The notes beneath the pieces are model-generated. The model was given only the letters and a program-made list of their open reading frames with translations. It made no database searches and was not told the origin of the DNA. From Raphanus sativus (Eukaryota; Streptophyta; Magnoliopsida; Brassicales; Brassicaceae), in contig NC_079513.1 in the NCBI RefSeq assembly GCF_000801105.2, positions 20,490,273 through 20,554,272 on the forward strand: DNA of 64,000 nt. Direction: 5' to 3'. Positions 35,929-48,614 of the stretch are shown here, piece after piece. How positions within the stretch are numbered: position 1 is the first letter of the stretch; every line of letters begins with the position of its first letter. A program made the position numbers and the translations under genes.

Positions 35929-37290
35929 AAATACATTGATTCATCATCTTCTGCTCAAATCTTCTTTTGAAAATCAATTCTTTTCTTTTCCACTAAATTT
36001 TGGATCATGCACGTACCATTAGAAATAAATGTCCCACATCAGGTATTAGAAGGAATTCTTAATAATATATAGGATAGACGGACCAGTCCACTTATTATCA
36101 ATTAATTTTAAGTTGGAAGTTCTCGATCCACATCGATCCGGCCAAAAGTTGGTTCATCGGTCCTTATCCAAACATTTCGAAACTGACGTTCAAATAACTA
36201 TCATTTCGAAGGGACGTATTAGGAACAAATGTCTTACATCTGATATTAAAAAAAATCCTTACTAATATATAAGATAGATGGACTACTCTAATTATTAGCG
36301 ATTGATTTTAGATTGGAAGTCTTAACACACGTACATATTCGGTGATTGAGCTCGCGGCGGTATTCAATTTACTTCTGTATATATTTGTTCTCTTTCTGTA
36401 CTATGTAATTTGTGGTTCACTGATTAAGGACAGATCGAAGCCTTCTTAAACCAAATATGTGAGCTGGTTTTTCTTGAGCTTCATGTCTACTCGTGTGATG
36501 GCTTTTGTAGGAAATTATTTTGGTCTTTCAGAATATGATAACTTTTGACTTCGTCATCTTTATTTGCTCGTGGTTTTGTATGATTAGTTTGTAGGAGGTT
36601 TAAAATGAAGTTCTAGTTTCTCTCTGAAGCTCCAGTAGACTTTTTTTTTTTTTTTTTCTTTTGAAACACAAAAATTTAGAGCATCAGTTATAGTATGCGC
36701 TTGAAAGAGTTCGCATATAGCAGTCAAATTGGAGTATTGTATAAACACTAATCTGGGTGTGTGTACATTCTCTCTTTCTTCTTTAGGCCTGCTTGCTTTT
36801 GGAGGAGAATTTTTCTATGGGGGTTCAGATGAACCTGGTAATTCAAGGCTATGACGGGACAAGGTATGTGTGTAACCCGATGATTTCCTTTATCGTTGTA
36901 TGAACAAAGTGTATAATTAAGTTTCATGTCAGAATTATTTTATGTAATTATACTTCACGACTGAACAACATATGGTATATAAAGCATGGACTTAAGAATG
37001 TGGTCACTCCTGTGCAGGAATATGTTGAAAACGGTTATGAGGTTAATTCAGAGTCTGAAGAACAAAATGAGAACTGACCATAGACCAACGAAAATCCTGA
37101 TGTTGACTACTTCAACAACTGGTGCCATGAGTAAGTATTTGACTATATATATATAGATTATCCACTCCTTTATTTTGTCCCTAAGTGATCTCTGTTTTTT
37201 ACATTTTGGTGTTTATGACCCAGTACCTTACTTTCAAAGCGACAACCAAGAAGCTACAAACAGTCCTGGCTACAAGCGCATGCAGCAATA
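35929..37290 (+). pseudogene. Unrecognised spliced locus or gene remnant
   Basis: A TATA-like TTTATAAATA occurs near 35930. Downstream are exon-like blocks bounded by good splice sites: 36787 (CTTTAG acceptor) to 36863 (ACAAG|GTATG), 37019 (GTGCAG acceptor) to 37131 (ATGA|GTAAGT), and 37224 (ACCCAG acceptor) onward. One frame is open across all three and ends PYFQSDNQEATNSPGYKR and a stop at about 37290. An alternative frame of the middle block looks protein-like (EYVENGYEVNSESEEQNEN, then NPDVDYFNNWCHE) but has two stops. I do not recognise either product. It may be a degenerate gene, a chimeric transcript, or a real short gene whose first exon I cannot place. Confidence 0.3.
36020..36330. 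repeat. Direct repeat of an LTR-like segment
   Basis: A segment near 36020-36125 (ATAAATGTCCCACATCAGGT, then ATATATAGGATAGACGGACC, then TTTTAAGTTGGAAG) recurs at about 36215-36322 (ACAAATGTCTTACATCTGAT and so on) with moderate divergence. The CCCACATC motif and tandem arrangement resemble small LTR or TRIM-derived repeats. No termini defined. Confidence 0.5.
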
Positions 37291-37329
37291 GAATAACTAC
37301 AACTAACAACAACAAGAAACTACTTAAAT

Positions 37330-38669
37330 CTACCATGGTAAACAAAGCCATTTAGATTCTAATTCGAACTTGCATCCAGAAAGCGTACTGATCATGTAGT
37401 TTGGATGGGGTAAGTGCAAAGATGACACCACAATTAAGTAATGCAGAAGGTAAACCAAGAAACAAAATAGATACAAGCAAACACCAATTGCTTTATTAGA
37501 AATCGCCTTGTACACTCAATTACAAGTTCTGCTTAATCAGCCTCGCTAGCCTTGTAACACCCTAACAGCTGGTACTGAACAATTTCTAATCTACCCAAAC
37601 TTGTCTCTCCATCGTCAAGTACCTCAGCAACTGCTTCGGCACGACCCAAGAACACCCTAAGGGATTTTCACCCTTCCTCTATAACAATAGCCCCCAGTGT
37701 CTTATTGGAATACCCACGACTCCATAGTTCTTTTATAGTGATCTCCACGTTCCTGAAACCTAGTCTCCAAGGCAACATGGATATATGGACAACTTCCATA
37801 TTAATAAGTACACTTTCCTTTTCTTGGAATGTACTTATTCTTCAAGGCATAAACTTGCTCCCCAAGTTTATCTCTTGCATTTTCTCCACGGTATAAACTT
37901 GCTCCTCAAGTTTATCCCACGCCAACTCAGCATCTCGCATCCACATGGTCTCCACCACTCCGCAAGCCTCCTGGTTCACTCTCTGACACGCACTGCATCA
38001 ACAACTACTTCAACGACTACGTCAAGACATAAACCCTCAGTTTATTCTTCTCCATCTCAGCATATCCTTGCATCCACATGGTAACCCACCACTCTGCATG
38101 CCTTATGTAGTAGCGACTAATGCCTCCAGCATCAGTGACTTCGTCGCCTAGTTAGTCACGGAAGACTATTGACATCTGCAAACTCTTCTTGCATCTTCAG
38201 ATGGTGCAGACATTGGATGATTGGACGTTCCGTAACCCGACCCGCAAAGGCTTGTAAATATAGCGGGACGGGTTTGGCAGCCATTCTGGGGACTGCGGCC
38301 CGCGCGGATCTGAACCGCCATGACCCGGTTGAAGCCAATCCTGCTGCGGTCAGGGACAGAACGGGTGTGGACATTCAGTACCGAAGATTCTTTTGTCGAA
38401 AGAATTTAATGCCAAACATAACAAGTTGCTCTATACTGATTTATAACTCAACTCGCAAATAGAAAGATTCTTTTTTCCAAACATCAGCGGTGATAACTGG
38501 CGGGGGCGCGGGTGTGTCAACTATATCTACAAAAGAAAACTGGAATACCAGAATACAAATTTGATCCAAAAAAATTCCAAACAATAATTTATCAATGATC
38601 TGTCGAATACCACAGCAAAATGATATCTTAACCTCTTTGAAATGTATTTATTTGTAACTTGTCATACTA
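37330..38669. other. Intergenic with mixed-composition repeat-like DNA
   Basis: The stretch 37700-38150 is C-rich and contains two forms of a motif CATAAACTTGCTC(C/T)CAAGTTTATC and two ATCCACATGGT motifs. The stretch 38210-38370 is GC-rich (GTAACCCGACCCGC, GCGGCCCGCGCGG). Open frames occur on both strands there, but none has a recognisable domain. It is probably old retroelement sequence. Confidence 0.4.
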
Positions 38670-39698
38670 TCAATACTATTAAAACAGAAATACAAAATTA
38701 GACTCAACTTAAATATAGATGAAAACTTAGAAAAACTATATCCTATACAATTTTGTCTGAACTATAATATAATTAACTAATAAATCATTTATGCGCTAGA
38801 AAAAAGAATATTTACTAAAAAAACTCAATTATATGATTTCTAATTCATTTACAAGTATTGACCAATTTTTAATATTAAAAATAATAACAAATAAACTCAA
38901 ATGTCATCTATAGCTAGCTAATAATATGAATGTGTTTATCATTATATTATAACATTGTGGGTAAGCTTTCGACATAAACCAAAATATGTGATCTAACCCA
39001 TTTGTTTATTTTTGTATTATAATGACATGATTAAACTTTCATCGTAGTAACCTAAATATATGATCATTTAACATTTGTTTGATCTTCTTATACTATAGTA
39101 ATATGATTAAACTTTCATAAGAGTGACCAAAATATATGATCATTTAACATTTGCGTATCTTAATATATTATGACATATGTTTATTTTATCCTTATATATT
39201 TCACGTAATACAAATTTCTCATAAGTTTTCATTTGTTTATAAAAGGCAATTATGTAAGCTTTCAAATAGTATATATTTCATGTAACGATGTAAAACGTAG
39301 ATCAGTTGAAATAAAATATTAATATTAGCATAGATTTTAAAATTATATAGAACAGCAAACAAATGGAATATGCTCCTTCATATCCAAAAATCGATATTAT
39401 TGACACAATCAACTAATTTTGTTTTCCCGTTCTTAACAGTTACCTAATTAATAATTTCACTAAAATATAGGTACCTAACTAATTATTTATGTTGATTATT
39501 GAATTTTTTAAAATACTGCAAATTTATACTACTAAATTATAGTAATGACTTCATTTGTAATCAATATAAATTCCTAAATTTTTGAATCCCTAGGTAGATA
39601 TCACAAAGATTTATTTATTTTGCTTGAAACTAATATTGTTTTAATTTATTTAGTGATGTCTTTAGAAATCGATTGTTGACACTCTAAAACTCAGTAGC

Positions 39699-39882
39699 TG
39701 TTATGTATCAGATTGTGATCGACATAACCGCACCGACCAGGACCATACCGACCGCAGGAGATAATGCTTATTGACTGTTGTACTTATCCACTTAGGATAA
39801 ACACGATCTGATGTATATATATGTAAGACCCGTGGTCGAGATTAATAAGCAGAAACACGTTTCCCCACTTAGTTTCACAATA
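39699..39882 (+). repeat. 5' LTR of copia element (184 bp)
   Basis: It differs from the 3' LTR by about six substitutions and one short indel. Contains GATGTATATATATGTAAGACC, a TATA-like region, near its middle. The high similarity implies a fairly recent insertion. Confidence 0.9.
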
Positions 39883-41745
39883 CGTTATCAGCACGAGACT
39901 CTAAAACCCTAAACTAAATCTGGCGACCACAAAACCCTAATTTCCGACGCAACTTCAAACTGTTCGTTCTCTTAAACCGTAAGGATCCAGACGACGAGTA
40001 ATATATCAAATTGAAGCTCTGGACGAGGCGAATCCATCGCCGCAAACCTCGTATCAATCCGATCTCAAACGCGCCCTCACGTTCCGTTCCAACCGGCGCC
40101 GTCAACTGCCCTAAAACCCTAATCACTTCTTTTGTTTTACAATTTGTGTTTGATCATTATTCTAACTTGTTTTTGACTCTTGTGTTTAAGGTTTAACCAA
40201 GATCAAATCCTTGATTCATAAATTCCATTCAACCCAATTGGAGGTTAAGAAGAGGCGACCAACTCCTGATCCGTTCCGGTCATGGAGTTCGCGACCCGAC
40301 TCGTTCCTGCTCTCGGTGATCCGATTCTACAAACATCAAAGTTTAGGTAATTAAAATTCTGAAACCTAAAAGAGAACTCATACTGAATTTAGTTGATTGA
40401 TAAAGGTTTAAGACCACTAAATGCAAAACCCCATACCCTAAGATAATAGATCCCAAAACCCTTTGAGTAAGTTGGAGCTTTTAAGTTCAGCAGAGATTGT
40501 TTCTAACAATTAAACTCGAAACCCTAATGGTTTTGAATCTCATAGCCTGATCTATAAGGTAACTAAAACCCTAAATATGACCTATTATGTATTATGGTCT
40601 AAAAATTAATTAAAATTCATGATAATCTCCTAAAAATCCCCAAAGTTAGTTTTCCATCATGAGAATCTGACCCATTGGTTTGGAACTATGTGGAAAACGA
40701 TTTTTCGGTTTCTGGTCAGAAATTGACCTCTTCAAATAAATTCCGAAAATTAATTAAAATTCACCAAAACTCATGATAAATCCTAACTAAGAAACCCTAT
40801 AATTAGTTTAATCAGATTCGTTTTTAATCACATAGTCATAGTGTAAATTTTTCATACCGAAAAACTGCATAAAAAGTGTGTGATTGTTTGAAGTGTTTGA
40901 ATCAACTAGAAACGATTGTTAGGATCTCATTCTAATTTTGGTTGAATCATTGGAGATTGCTAGAAAAAATTTGGATTTTTCCAGATTGCTAAATTGCAAA
41001 TTTTACTTTTTCTAAAACTTTCCGGTTTTGTGAAAATTGACTTTTATGGTTTCTGAAAATTTTCATATTAGTTTTAGAATAATGGAATATTGCTAAAACT
41101 TGTTCAAAACCATAATTGAATGTTTCCAGATTGCTAGAATGCAGAATTAACTTTTGTAAAAACTTTAGTCTTTGAGAAATTGTCTTTTATAATTTGCTGG
41201 AAACTTTCCATTTTTCTTTTGAAAGATTAGAAAAATGCTATAATTGTTAAGATTGATGTGATTTTTTTTAAGTCATATAATGACTATTCAGATCAATGGT
41301 TTCGAAAATAATTATTAACATGTGAAACCCCATATTTTTGAAACCCTAAACCTTATTTTCTCTCTCTAGAATCCGATTACTTTTAAATCATCTAGAATCA
41401 ATAGTTTGATCTGATTTGATTTTTTTTAGCTCATCTTGATCATGTAGACAATGATTGCTAAGGTTGTATCATAAAACAATTTTTTTAATTGATTGATCAT
41501 ATGAGAAAATCGGATTGCTAGATTGAAAGAAAAATCGGATTGCATTGCATAAACTCAAAGGTTGAAAGAAACCAAAGTTGCATTGCTATATTGACTAAAA
41601 ATAAATCGGATTGAATTATATAATTTAGAGGTTGAAAGAAACCAAATCACATTGCATAATTACAAGGTTGAAAGAAACCCAAAAAATGCATTGTTTGAAT
41701 CCAATTATAAGTCAAATAGGAAGACTCTGAAATCTATATTTTCAG

Positions 41746-42273
41746 ATGTCGAATTTGGATTATCCAGCCTTTAATCTCTCTGGAGATAATTATTTAAAAT
41801 GGGCAATGAACACTCCAATTGTCCTGAAGATAAAAGGACTTGACAGATGTATCATCAAAGGCGAATATGCAATTGAAAATGAAAAATATGGGGCAGTAAC
41901 AATTATTCGCCACCATCTCACTGAGGATCTCAGAGATCAGTATCTAAATATTGAGAACCCTCTAGACCTTTGTACAGAGTTAAAATCCAGATACACAATA
42001 GTGTTATTACCAAAGGCTAGGCATGAGTGGATGAATCTCAGATTCTGGGACTTTAAGTCTGTAGATGAATATAACTCAGCTCTAATCAAAATCGTTTCTA
42101 AATTGAAACTATGTGGTGAAGAGGTAACAGAGGAAGATTTACTGGAAAAGACATTCCTCACAGCTGATCCAAGGAATCTATCGTTACAGTATACCTACAG
42201 AAAAAAGGTTTCACCACTTCTACGAATTTGTTCTCGTATCTATTACAAGCTGAGAAGAATAATGAGATACTAA
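41746..42273 (+). CDS. Copia gag-like protein (UBN2-type), truncated
   Basis: A 175-residue frame starting MSNLDYPAFNLSGDNYLKWA, the typical N-terminus of plant copia gag (retrotransposon capsid-type, UBN2 family). It continues with a KARHEWMNLRFWDF segment and DEYNSALIKIVSKLKLCGEE, also typical of this domain, which assembles the virus-like particle around the element RNA. It ends at a stop before any CCHC zinc knuckle, whereas intact copies continue into protease, integrase and reverse transcriptase. It is followed by frameshifted sequence, so the protein is probably non-functional. The 1.8 kb between the 5' LTR and this ATG is an unusually long leader. Confidence 0.85.
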   Translation: MSNLDYPAFNLSGDNYLKWAMNTPIVLKIKGLDRCIIKGEYAIENEKYGAVTIIRHHLTEDLRDQYLNIENPLDLCTELKSRYTIVLLPKARHEWMNLRFWDFKSVDEYNSALIKIVSKLKLCGEEVTEEDLLEKTFLTADPRNLSLQYTYRKKVSPLLRICSRIYYKLRRIMRY

Positions 42274-45200
42274 AGCAAAACCAGTGAGATGAAACTTCCT
42301 GAAGCCAATAAGGCTGGAGAGAATAAGGATGAATCCAAAGAAATCACGTCCAGAATAATAAAAGAAGTGGCCGGCTTATACATTGCCTAAGAATCGAGAT
42401 TTCGACGTTCTGATTTTATATTTTGATTTGTTTTTCATTTACAATTTTATTATAAGAGTTGTTTTAGTTTTATATTATCTTGTTTGATTTGCTTGATAAT
42501 TTCTTGATTGATAAATGACAAATGAAAATTTAAAAATGAGTACAGTAAATTAAAATCATCCGACCAAAGACACTGCCTAAAGGGGGCATGAATTATTCAC
42601 CCAAATAAAAGACCCATTTGAGTTATAAATTTTTGAAAATGAATGGTTTCCACATTGAACCAATGGGCAAAGGAAATAAAAAGTTCCTTCAAGATTATAA
42701 ATAAAAGTCGCTCAAGGCATAGAAATGGTCGAGACTGTACTCCTGATTGATCTAAACTATGCTAAAAGATCAGTATGATAAAGGCAAAAGGCCTAGGTAA
42801 CCAGATAGGTTGACCCACGAAATTTTATACACTTTATGGCATGACTGGACTAGCCATCCATGTCTTTAAAATTGATGCAAAAGATTGATATCGAAAAAGG
42901 CACAAAAGAGTTATCCCAAAGAATCTCACGTTGTGTAACATGTACACAAGGGAAACTCATTAGGCTATAATGTTCCAAGCATCTAAAAGATTTATAGCAT
43001 GTCCATGAGGGGGAGAAATGACACTCTCGTGGTCCATGAACAGCACTAAAAATCCAAGTGACATGGTTTATGACCATGATAGAACTTGGCCGAATTCTTT
43101 GTGATACAAAGATCACTAGCTAATGCTTGGGAACACATGGATTTACATGTAATAAAAATATGCTCAGGCCATATAAAGTGAACATACATATTCCCATCTA
43201 AGAATGATAAAGGGTCATGATCCAGACATAGACCATCCTAAGAGATTATGTATAGACCACCACAATAATATGTGCCGTCTAGGATGGAACCTCATAAGAA
43301 GATGAGATAAGATTGGGAATATATGTTGGATATAAGAATGTTTTCTCCCACGATTTTATAAGAAACCTTGAGCCATATATGGGTGATCATATTAAGGCCA
43401 TGTTTACGGATCGCATGATTAAATCCGACTATCCAACATCATGGGGAGAAAGAAATAAGCTGGTACAAGTATAAAGAAATGGAATGGTATTAACCATCCT
43501 TGTCTTGGCAAGATCCTCGGACCATAGAATATGATTTAAGACGTCCAAAGAAAGATCATACAAGCTAGCTAAAAGAATGTCAGACAGATTAGACCCGGAA
43601 AGAAAAGAAAAAGAATGACTAAGTCATACCAGCTTAAGCACCACGAAATTAATGTCCTAGAAGAGACATAATCAAGTTGCTATAGAGTCTAAAGATAGAC
43701 CAATATGTTCCATAAGATAAGGAACCTCGGAAATGAAAAGAAAGGTGCATAGAAATGACATATCTGAGGTCATAAGGAAAACCAGACCAGACATTGAGAT
43801 AAGGCTGCGCAGCTAAACATCTAAGAGACCAAACCATGTAGTTTGGGACGCCAAACTGCAAGGTAAATAAAGGTTCTTAGTAAGAATGAAATCTCTAATC
43901 GATTAGTTCATGTCTAGAACACAATGGAACACTATAAAAGAAGTGTCGACACATAAAAGATAAAGATGCATAAAGAAATAGCACCTTGAGTTTAAAAGAT
44001 ATAAGCGAGGATCAGAACCCACGAGAATACAAGAATGCATTCATAGAATAAAGGAAACCGTGGGGGTTCAAAGAAAGATTCAAAGAATTTATAAAAGAGA
44101 TGGGTGTATTGGCCATATATAGAAACACCATCTGATAAGATAAAACCAGTGAAAAATAGGTCATGTGTGGGAAAGGAAAAGAAATCGTGAGACATGGACT
44201 AAGGTGTTCATATTCCTATTTAAAACATTCAAGGAATGACTTGATTACACAAGGATACTCACAGAGACCAAGGAACAAATTATAAGGAGATGTACTCCTA
44301 TGTGGTGGATGCTACTACAAATTCGAAAATGATAAAGGTCTGGATATAAGAAAAGAGAAATGTAGTAAGCAGCATGATTGATCACTGGATAAAGATGATA
44401 AGAGTATCAGAAAGATGAGAAAAAAAATTCTCATAGAATAGTTTTGTTCCTAAGCTATTCATGGACTGAAATAAGGCAGCTGCAAATGATAATGAAAGAC
44501 TAAGAAAATACTTAGTACAATCAGTCCATAGATCCTTATAGAGGATATTATAATTCCTTGTGTTTATGTTTATATCAAACCAACCTAAAGAGAGGTTCAA
44601 TGGTTCAATGATTTCAATGATACAAGTTATCGATTGATTTTGGACAAAATATGGTGGGACTAGAAATCATAGCCGTGTATGAGTTGAGATCAACACGCCA
44701 CAATTACATGGTGTAATGTGAGATGATCTCATGAGAAGGCAAAGAGAACCATTAATTCTCATGCCAAAGACCATCCGGCTCCATACATCCCAATCGTCAA
44801 TAAGAATAACCAAAAGTAGTGTGGTGAATTGGTTCAGGTAAATTATAAACCATTGCTGCACAATTAGCCAATAAATCTGAGTGTATACTTGTGAATTGGT
44901 TGATGTATCATCATGAACCGACCAGATCGACCATATCATTATATCAGGCTGCAATACCTTAGCCATATATGAGTATATTGGCGTGTGATGACAAGGTCTA
45001 TGACTTAACATATATGTTTTCGAAAACATAGCATTGTCTACGACAAAATGAAAGAAGTCATGAGACATCATCCAGAGATAGTGACCAGAAGAATGTCTGA
45101 GTCAATAATAAAATGAAAGTGTCCACGGTATGGCAAAGCCATGAGACTAGAGGAACCGTGGGACATGAGAGGACCTGCAAGAAAGATTTAATCGCAGGAT

Positions 45201-45568
45201 AGAAGTACATCCAAGTACTGGTCGAGTACTATCCGAGTACTGATTGAGCATCATCCATCCGACCAGAACATGAAGACATTGTCGAGTGGTCAGCATCAAA
45301 GGAGCACGTCTTAACCATGCCCAAATGAAGTTCCAGAAGGCCGGCGAAATTACAAAATATTACAAGAAGCTCACCGACCAGATAGGAATGCATCATCCAA
45401 AGATCTACAGTGATGCATTCATCAGGGGGAGTTCATGTGTTGTACTCTTTTTCGTGTCCATGGTTTCCCATTTTGCCACATTGGTTTTGGGGTTTTCCAG
45501 GAGAGGTTTTAATGAGGCAACATTAAGCATGTAACGAACCAGTACCGGATGTGTCGATCAAGCGGGAG
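42274..45568 (+). pseudogene. Decayed copia pol region
   Basis: No frame longer than about 80 codons on the plus strand. Fragments recall pre-integrase and integrase sequence (LEPYMGDHIKAMFTDRMI). Near 45460-45530 sequence encoding SHFATLVLGFSRRGFNEAT-like residues resembles the region after the stop in related elements. Lengthy open frames on the minus strand here (for example 44667-45071) are shadows. Confidence 0.75.
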
Positions 45569-45756
45569 TGTTATGTACCAGATTAATTGTGATCGACATA
45601 ACCGGACCGACCAGGACCATACCGACCGCAGGAGATAATGCTTATCGACTGTTGTACTTATCCACTTAGGATAAACACGACCTGATGTATATATATGTAA
45701 GACCCGTGGTCGAGATTAATAAGTAGAAACACGTTTTCCCACTTAGTTTCACAATA
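45569..45756 (+). repeat. 3' LTR of copia element (188 bp)
   Basis: Partner of the 5' LTR, preceded by a GATCAAGCGGGAG purine-rich primer tract and followed by the GTAGC duplication. Confidence 0.9.
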
Positions 45757-46030
45757 GTAGCAATATTTTAGATTTTTACCAAATTTTATAGGATTTTTAG
45801 CTAACAGGTTTTTTTATTAAATCTAGACTAGATTATAAAATTCATCAAGTTTACCGATTCAATCACATATCTGAATCGAGTATGAAAATACTGAATAAAA
45901 CTAAAAACATATGTAATTATTATATAATATATGTAGATCAAAATTCAAAAATAATAATACTCAATATCAGTTAATATTATTACCAAAGAATTAAACTCAT
46001 GTTTTGAAATCGTGGGTCAGAATCTAGTAA

Positions 46031-46249
46031 TCTATTAAAACAATGATTTTTTTTCTTTTTGTAATAGTCTGATTCTCATGTTTAAAGTAATTTTCATATC
46101 AGGGATTTGTGATATAAAATGTATATATGTGATAGAAATATTTAATAATAGTTACATTTGTTAAAAACTGTTAAAAGTTCCCATTGAATAAATTTAAAGT
46201 CATATAGTGATCATTTTTGGCTAAACAACAAATTAATTTCAAAACACAA
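46031..46249 (+). mobile_element. Helitron 5'-terminal fragment
   Basis: TCTATTAAAACAATGATTTT follows A at 46030, a Helitron-like 5' end two to three bases after the end of the preceding Helitron. No 3' end of its own was found; it is cut by the next element. Confidence 0.4.
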
Positions 46250-46796
46250 CTAGAACTTGATCCGCACGATTGCGCGGATTTAGTTTTGAATTTTTTATAA
46301 ATTGAATAGTGTTATTTTAAATTTATAGGTTATTTAGATATTTTTAGAATCATATAAAAAATTTCCAGATCCGGAAGAATTCAGATCGAACATTATCCAA
46401 AAAAATTTGGTACTCGAACATAGTTTAATTTTAAAAATCAAAAACCCAATATTCGGAAAAGTCGATTTGTAACTTATACATGAATGTTCATGTCTAACTG
46501 ATTATGTAAACAAATAAAATAATTTTGTTAACTAGTTTGAATTCTTGTCACTGTTGAAATCATTTTATTTAAATACGTAAAATTATTATGGTTAATATGT
46601 AAAATAAATGTCATCAAATTATTACGGTGAATATAATTAATAAAATAGTTTAAAGGAGTGAAAAAGAAAATAAAACACTTAAATAAAACATTTAAATAAA
46701 AAAAATTAACTGATTAGTATTAGTCGAAGAAATAGCCAAAATTTATAAAAATCCATATTTAAGGCAAATATTATTTTGTATTTGAGGTTTAATAGA
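46250..46796 (-). mobile_element. Non-autonomous Helitron, minus strand, about 547 bp
   Basis: On the minus strand the 3' end has hairpin CCGCGCAATCGTGCGG, spacer ATCAAGTT and CTAG (46250-46253) followed by T. A plausible 5' end TCTATTAAACCTCAAATACA starts at 46796, but it is preceded by T rather than A, so that end is less certain. Confidence 0.6.
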
Positions 46797-47696
46797 ATAA
46801 ATTACAAAATTATCAAAATACAAATGATTGCATGCACAAAATAGTAAGGTGGATACAACTTGTCGATATATACAACAAACAAAGTTAGCATATACTTTTA
46901 CAAATGTTCGTCAATCAGATGAATTTAAACAAGTCAATTCGCTCACGTTATCACCTTCGGTAGTGTTTTTCTCGGGTAGCTGTAATATGAGGAAGGTTTT
47001 TTACAGCAGTAATTTTTTTTCTGTCAACGGATAAAGTATCAAATAGAAGAAACTTATTTAAAAGTAATTATCTGACAGATGTTGACTTTTCGGTATTTTT
47101 AGATGAACTTATGGAAAATGTGAAAAAAAATGAACCATTTTAGTTTCTTTCCCTTGTTACTTAATAAGAACTATGGGTATATGATTCCATATTAAATTGG
47201 ACCAGAAGCAAACCTTTAACATTACGGCAAGGAAATAATAAGTAAAAGAAAAATCTTATCTGCCGAAAAGAAAATAGAGAGTATAAGTGTTTGACCATAG
47301 TTTTACAAATTCTAAAGAAAATAAAGTATATAGTTTTTTTAGTAAAGTATATACTTATCTATCAAACATTGTCTTTGGATTCTTTTAGAATCATCCAAAA
47401 CCATTTAAATACCATTGAAATGCTTAAATCTTTTAAAAAGTCCAGGAGAACAGATGACGTGTGTTATGTATAGGTAGACACTAAAATTTAATAGGTGTGC
47501 TCGAAAGGAAAATCAGGTGGTATCCATCTTGGAAAGGCGGCGACTAACCCTTTCCGTTGACAAACTGAATAAAACAAACATACCAGATCATAGTGCTTTA
47601 TTTATGATTTGTAGATATCTACTCCATTTGTTTCAGAATGATATATATTTTTGAATTTTAGAAAACATATGAAATTTTGTTTATTAATTTAACCAA
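46797..47696. other. Intergenic, no supported gene
   Basis: Short open frames at 46828-47034 and 47291-47473 have no recognisable features. Confidence 0.55.
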
Positions 47697-47830
47697 GTTG
47701 CTTTGGCCTAATGGTAAAGAACTCAAGGCTGTTAGTACCGCTTTGGAATCGAATCCTCTTAGCCATCCGAGCTATTTTAAGTGGCAAGAATACGCAGAGT
47801 GCCGTAGATCTTATAAGATTAGTCTTTAAA
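47697..47830 (+). mobile_element. tRNA-derived SINE-like unit
   Basis: GTTGCTTTGGCCTAATGGTA resembles a degenerate A box, and TTGGAATCGAATCCTC about 35 bases later resembles a B box (GGTTCGAATCC). The pair matches the tRNA-like head of plant SINEs. The tail CGAGCTATTTTAAGTGG and the following sequence are not tRNA-like, so this is not a functional tRNA gene. Target duplication not identified. Confidence 0.5.
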
Positions 47831-47893
47831 TCTAGAAAGCTTTTGAAAAACTCATGGTTTAGCATTAGTTTTTACATTAAATATTAGAATATA

Positions 47894-48154
47894 CTCCCTC
47901 CGTTTCTTAAAAAATGTCGTTGTGACATTTTTCAGACAGATTAAGAAAGTTGTTGAAATATATGTAAATTGTAATTAATTATACCTCTTTGACCAATAGT
48001 ATTTTAGATAAATAAAATTATTTATAAAATCAATGCAGTTTGCAATTAATTTTCAGCTGAAAGTTAATATAATTTACATTGAAATTGTAAAGTGACACTC
48101 TTTGTGTAACAAGAAAATGAGTTTAGAGTGACACTTATTATGAAACAGAGGGAG
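47894..48154. mobile_element. Stowaway-type MITE, 261 bp
   Basis: The left end is CTCCCTCCGTTTC and the right end, reverse-complemented, CTCCCTCTGTTTC, flanked by TA on each side (47892-47893 and 48155-48156). The termini and TA target match the Stowaway group (Tc1/mariner). It lies about 560 bp upstream of the SAUR start codon. Confidence 0.88.
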
Positions 48155-48606
48155 TATATATTGAAACAATTTTTTTTTCCAAAACAGAGATTTTTTGAAC
48201 GGACTGACTATTAATTATATTATACTCGTGTGTCTTGTGTAATGAAAGGGGTAAAAACTAAAAATAAAAGAACAAGCAAACCGAAATAAGAAAAACAGAA
48301 AGTTACTATTATTATTATTAGGTGTATTCGTGCGTTACAAATGAACTGCATCGTTCAACTTACAGTGAAGACATCATATGACATGGACTCCATATTTATC
48401 ACTACACGTTGTGCTCTTTGAAATTTGTAACAATCTTTTATTTATCAAGGACTATATTATAAAAAAAAAACTCAATTATTAGACCATGAGTTCGTATATG
48501 GTGAAGTGAGGGTATATGGAAAAGTTAAGCCGGCCCTCTTCTAGGTAATTGTCATTGTCTTCAAAGTAAACCTATATCTCTTCTTTTCCAATCTAGATTC
48601 TCTATA

Positions 48607-48614
48607 TATATAAA
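48607..48614 (+). promoter_or_regulatory. TATA box of SAUR gene
   Basis: TATATAAA about 100 bp upstream of the ATG at 48713, inside a CTATATATATAAAAG run. The leader would be roughly 70 bases. Confidence 0.65.

Larger units (their letters stand above)
39699..45756 (+). mobile_element. Ty1/copia LTR retrotransposon, degenerate, 6.06 kb
   Basis: Short LTRs (39699-39882 and 45569-45756) begin TGTTATGTA(T/C)CAG and end TTTCACAATA. The target duplication is GTAGC (39694-39698 and 45757-45761). After the 5' LTR comes CGTTATCAGCACGAGACTC, the likely primer-binding region; before the 3' LTR is the purine tract AAGCGGGAG. An intact gag-like frame lies at 41746-42273. The rest is decayed pol: around 43350-43440 a frame reads LEPYMGDHIKAMFTDRMI, like the integrase region of plant copia polyproteins. 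No full reverse transcriptase frame survives, so the copy is defective. Confidence 0.9.
38670..46027 (+). mobile_element. Helitron interrupted by a copia retrotransposon
   Basis: 5' end TCAATACTATTAAAACAGAA after A (38669). 3' end CTCATGTTTTGAAATCGTGG, spacer GTCAGAAT, then CTAG (46024-46027) followed by T. The terminal hairpin is degenerate. Subtracting the copia element and its duplication leaves about 1.3 kb, a usual size for the small Helitrons here. Non-coding outside the copia insert. Confidence 0.72.

Noticed and set aside
44667..45071. 134-residue minus-strand frame as a gene
   Set aside because: Lies antisense to decayed copia pol and contains no domain.
47697..47770. Functional tRNA gene
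   Set aside because: Only A-box and B-box-like stretches fit; the cloverleaf cannot be closed and the flank is SINE-like.
48301..48330. TTATTATTATTATT-like run as a CRISPR-like or regulatory array
   Set aside because: Simple AT microsatellite in a plant intergenic region; no spacer structure.
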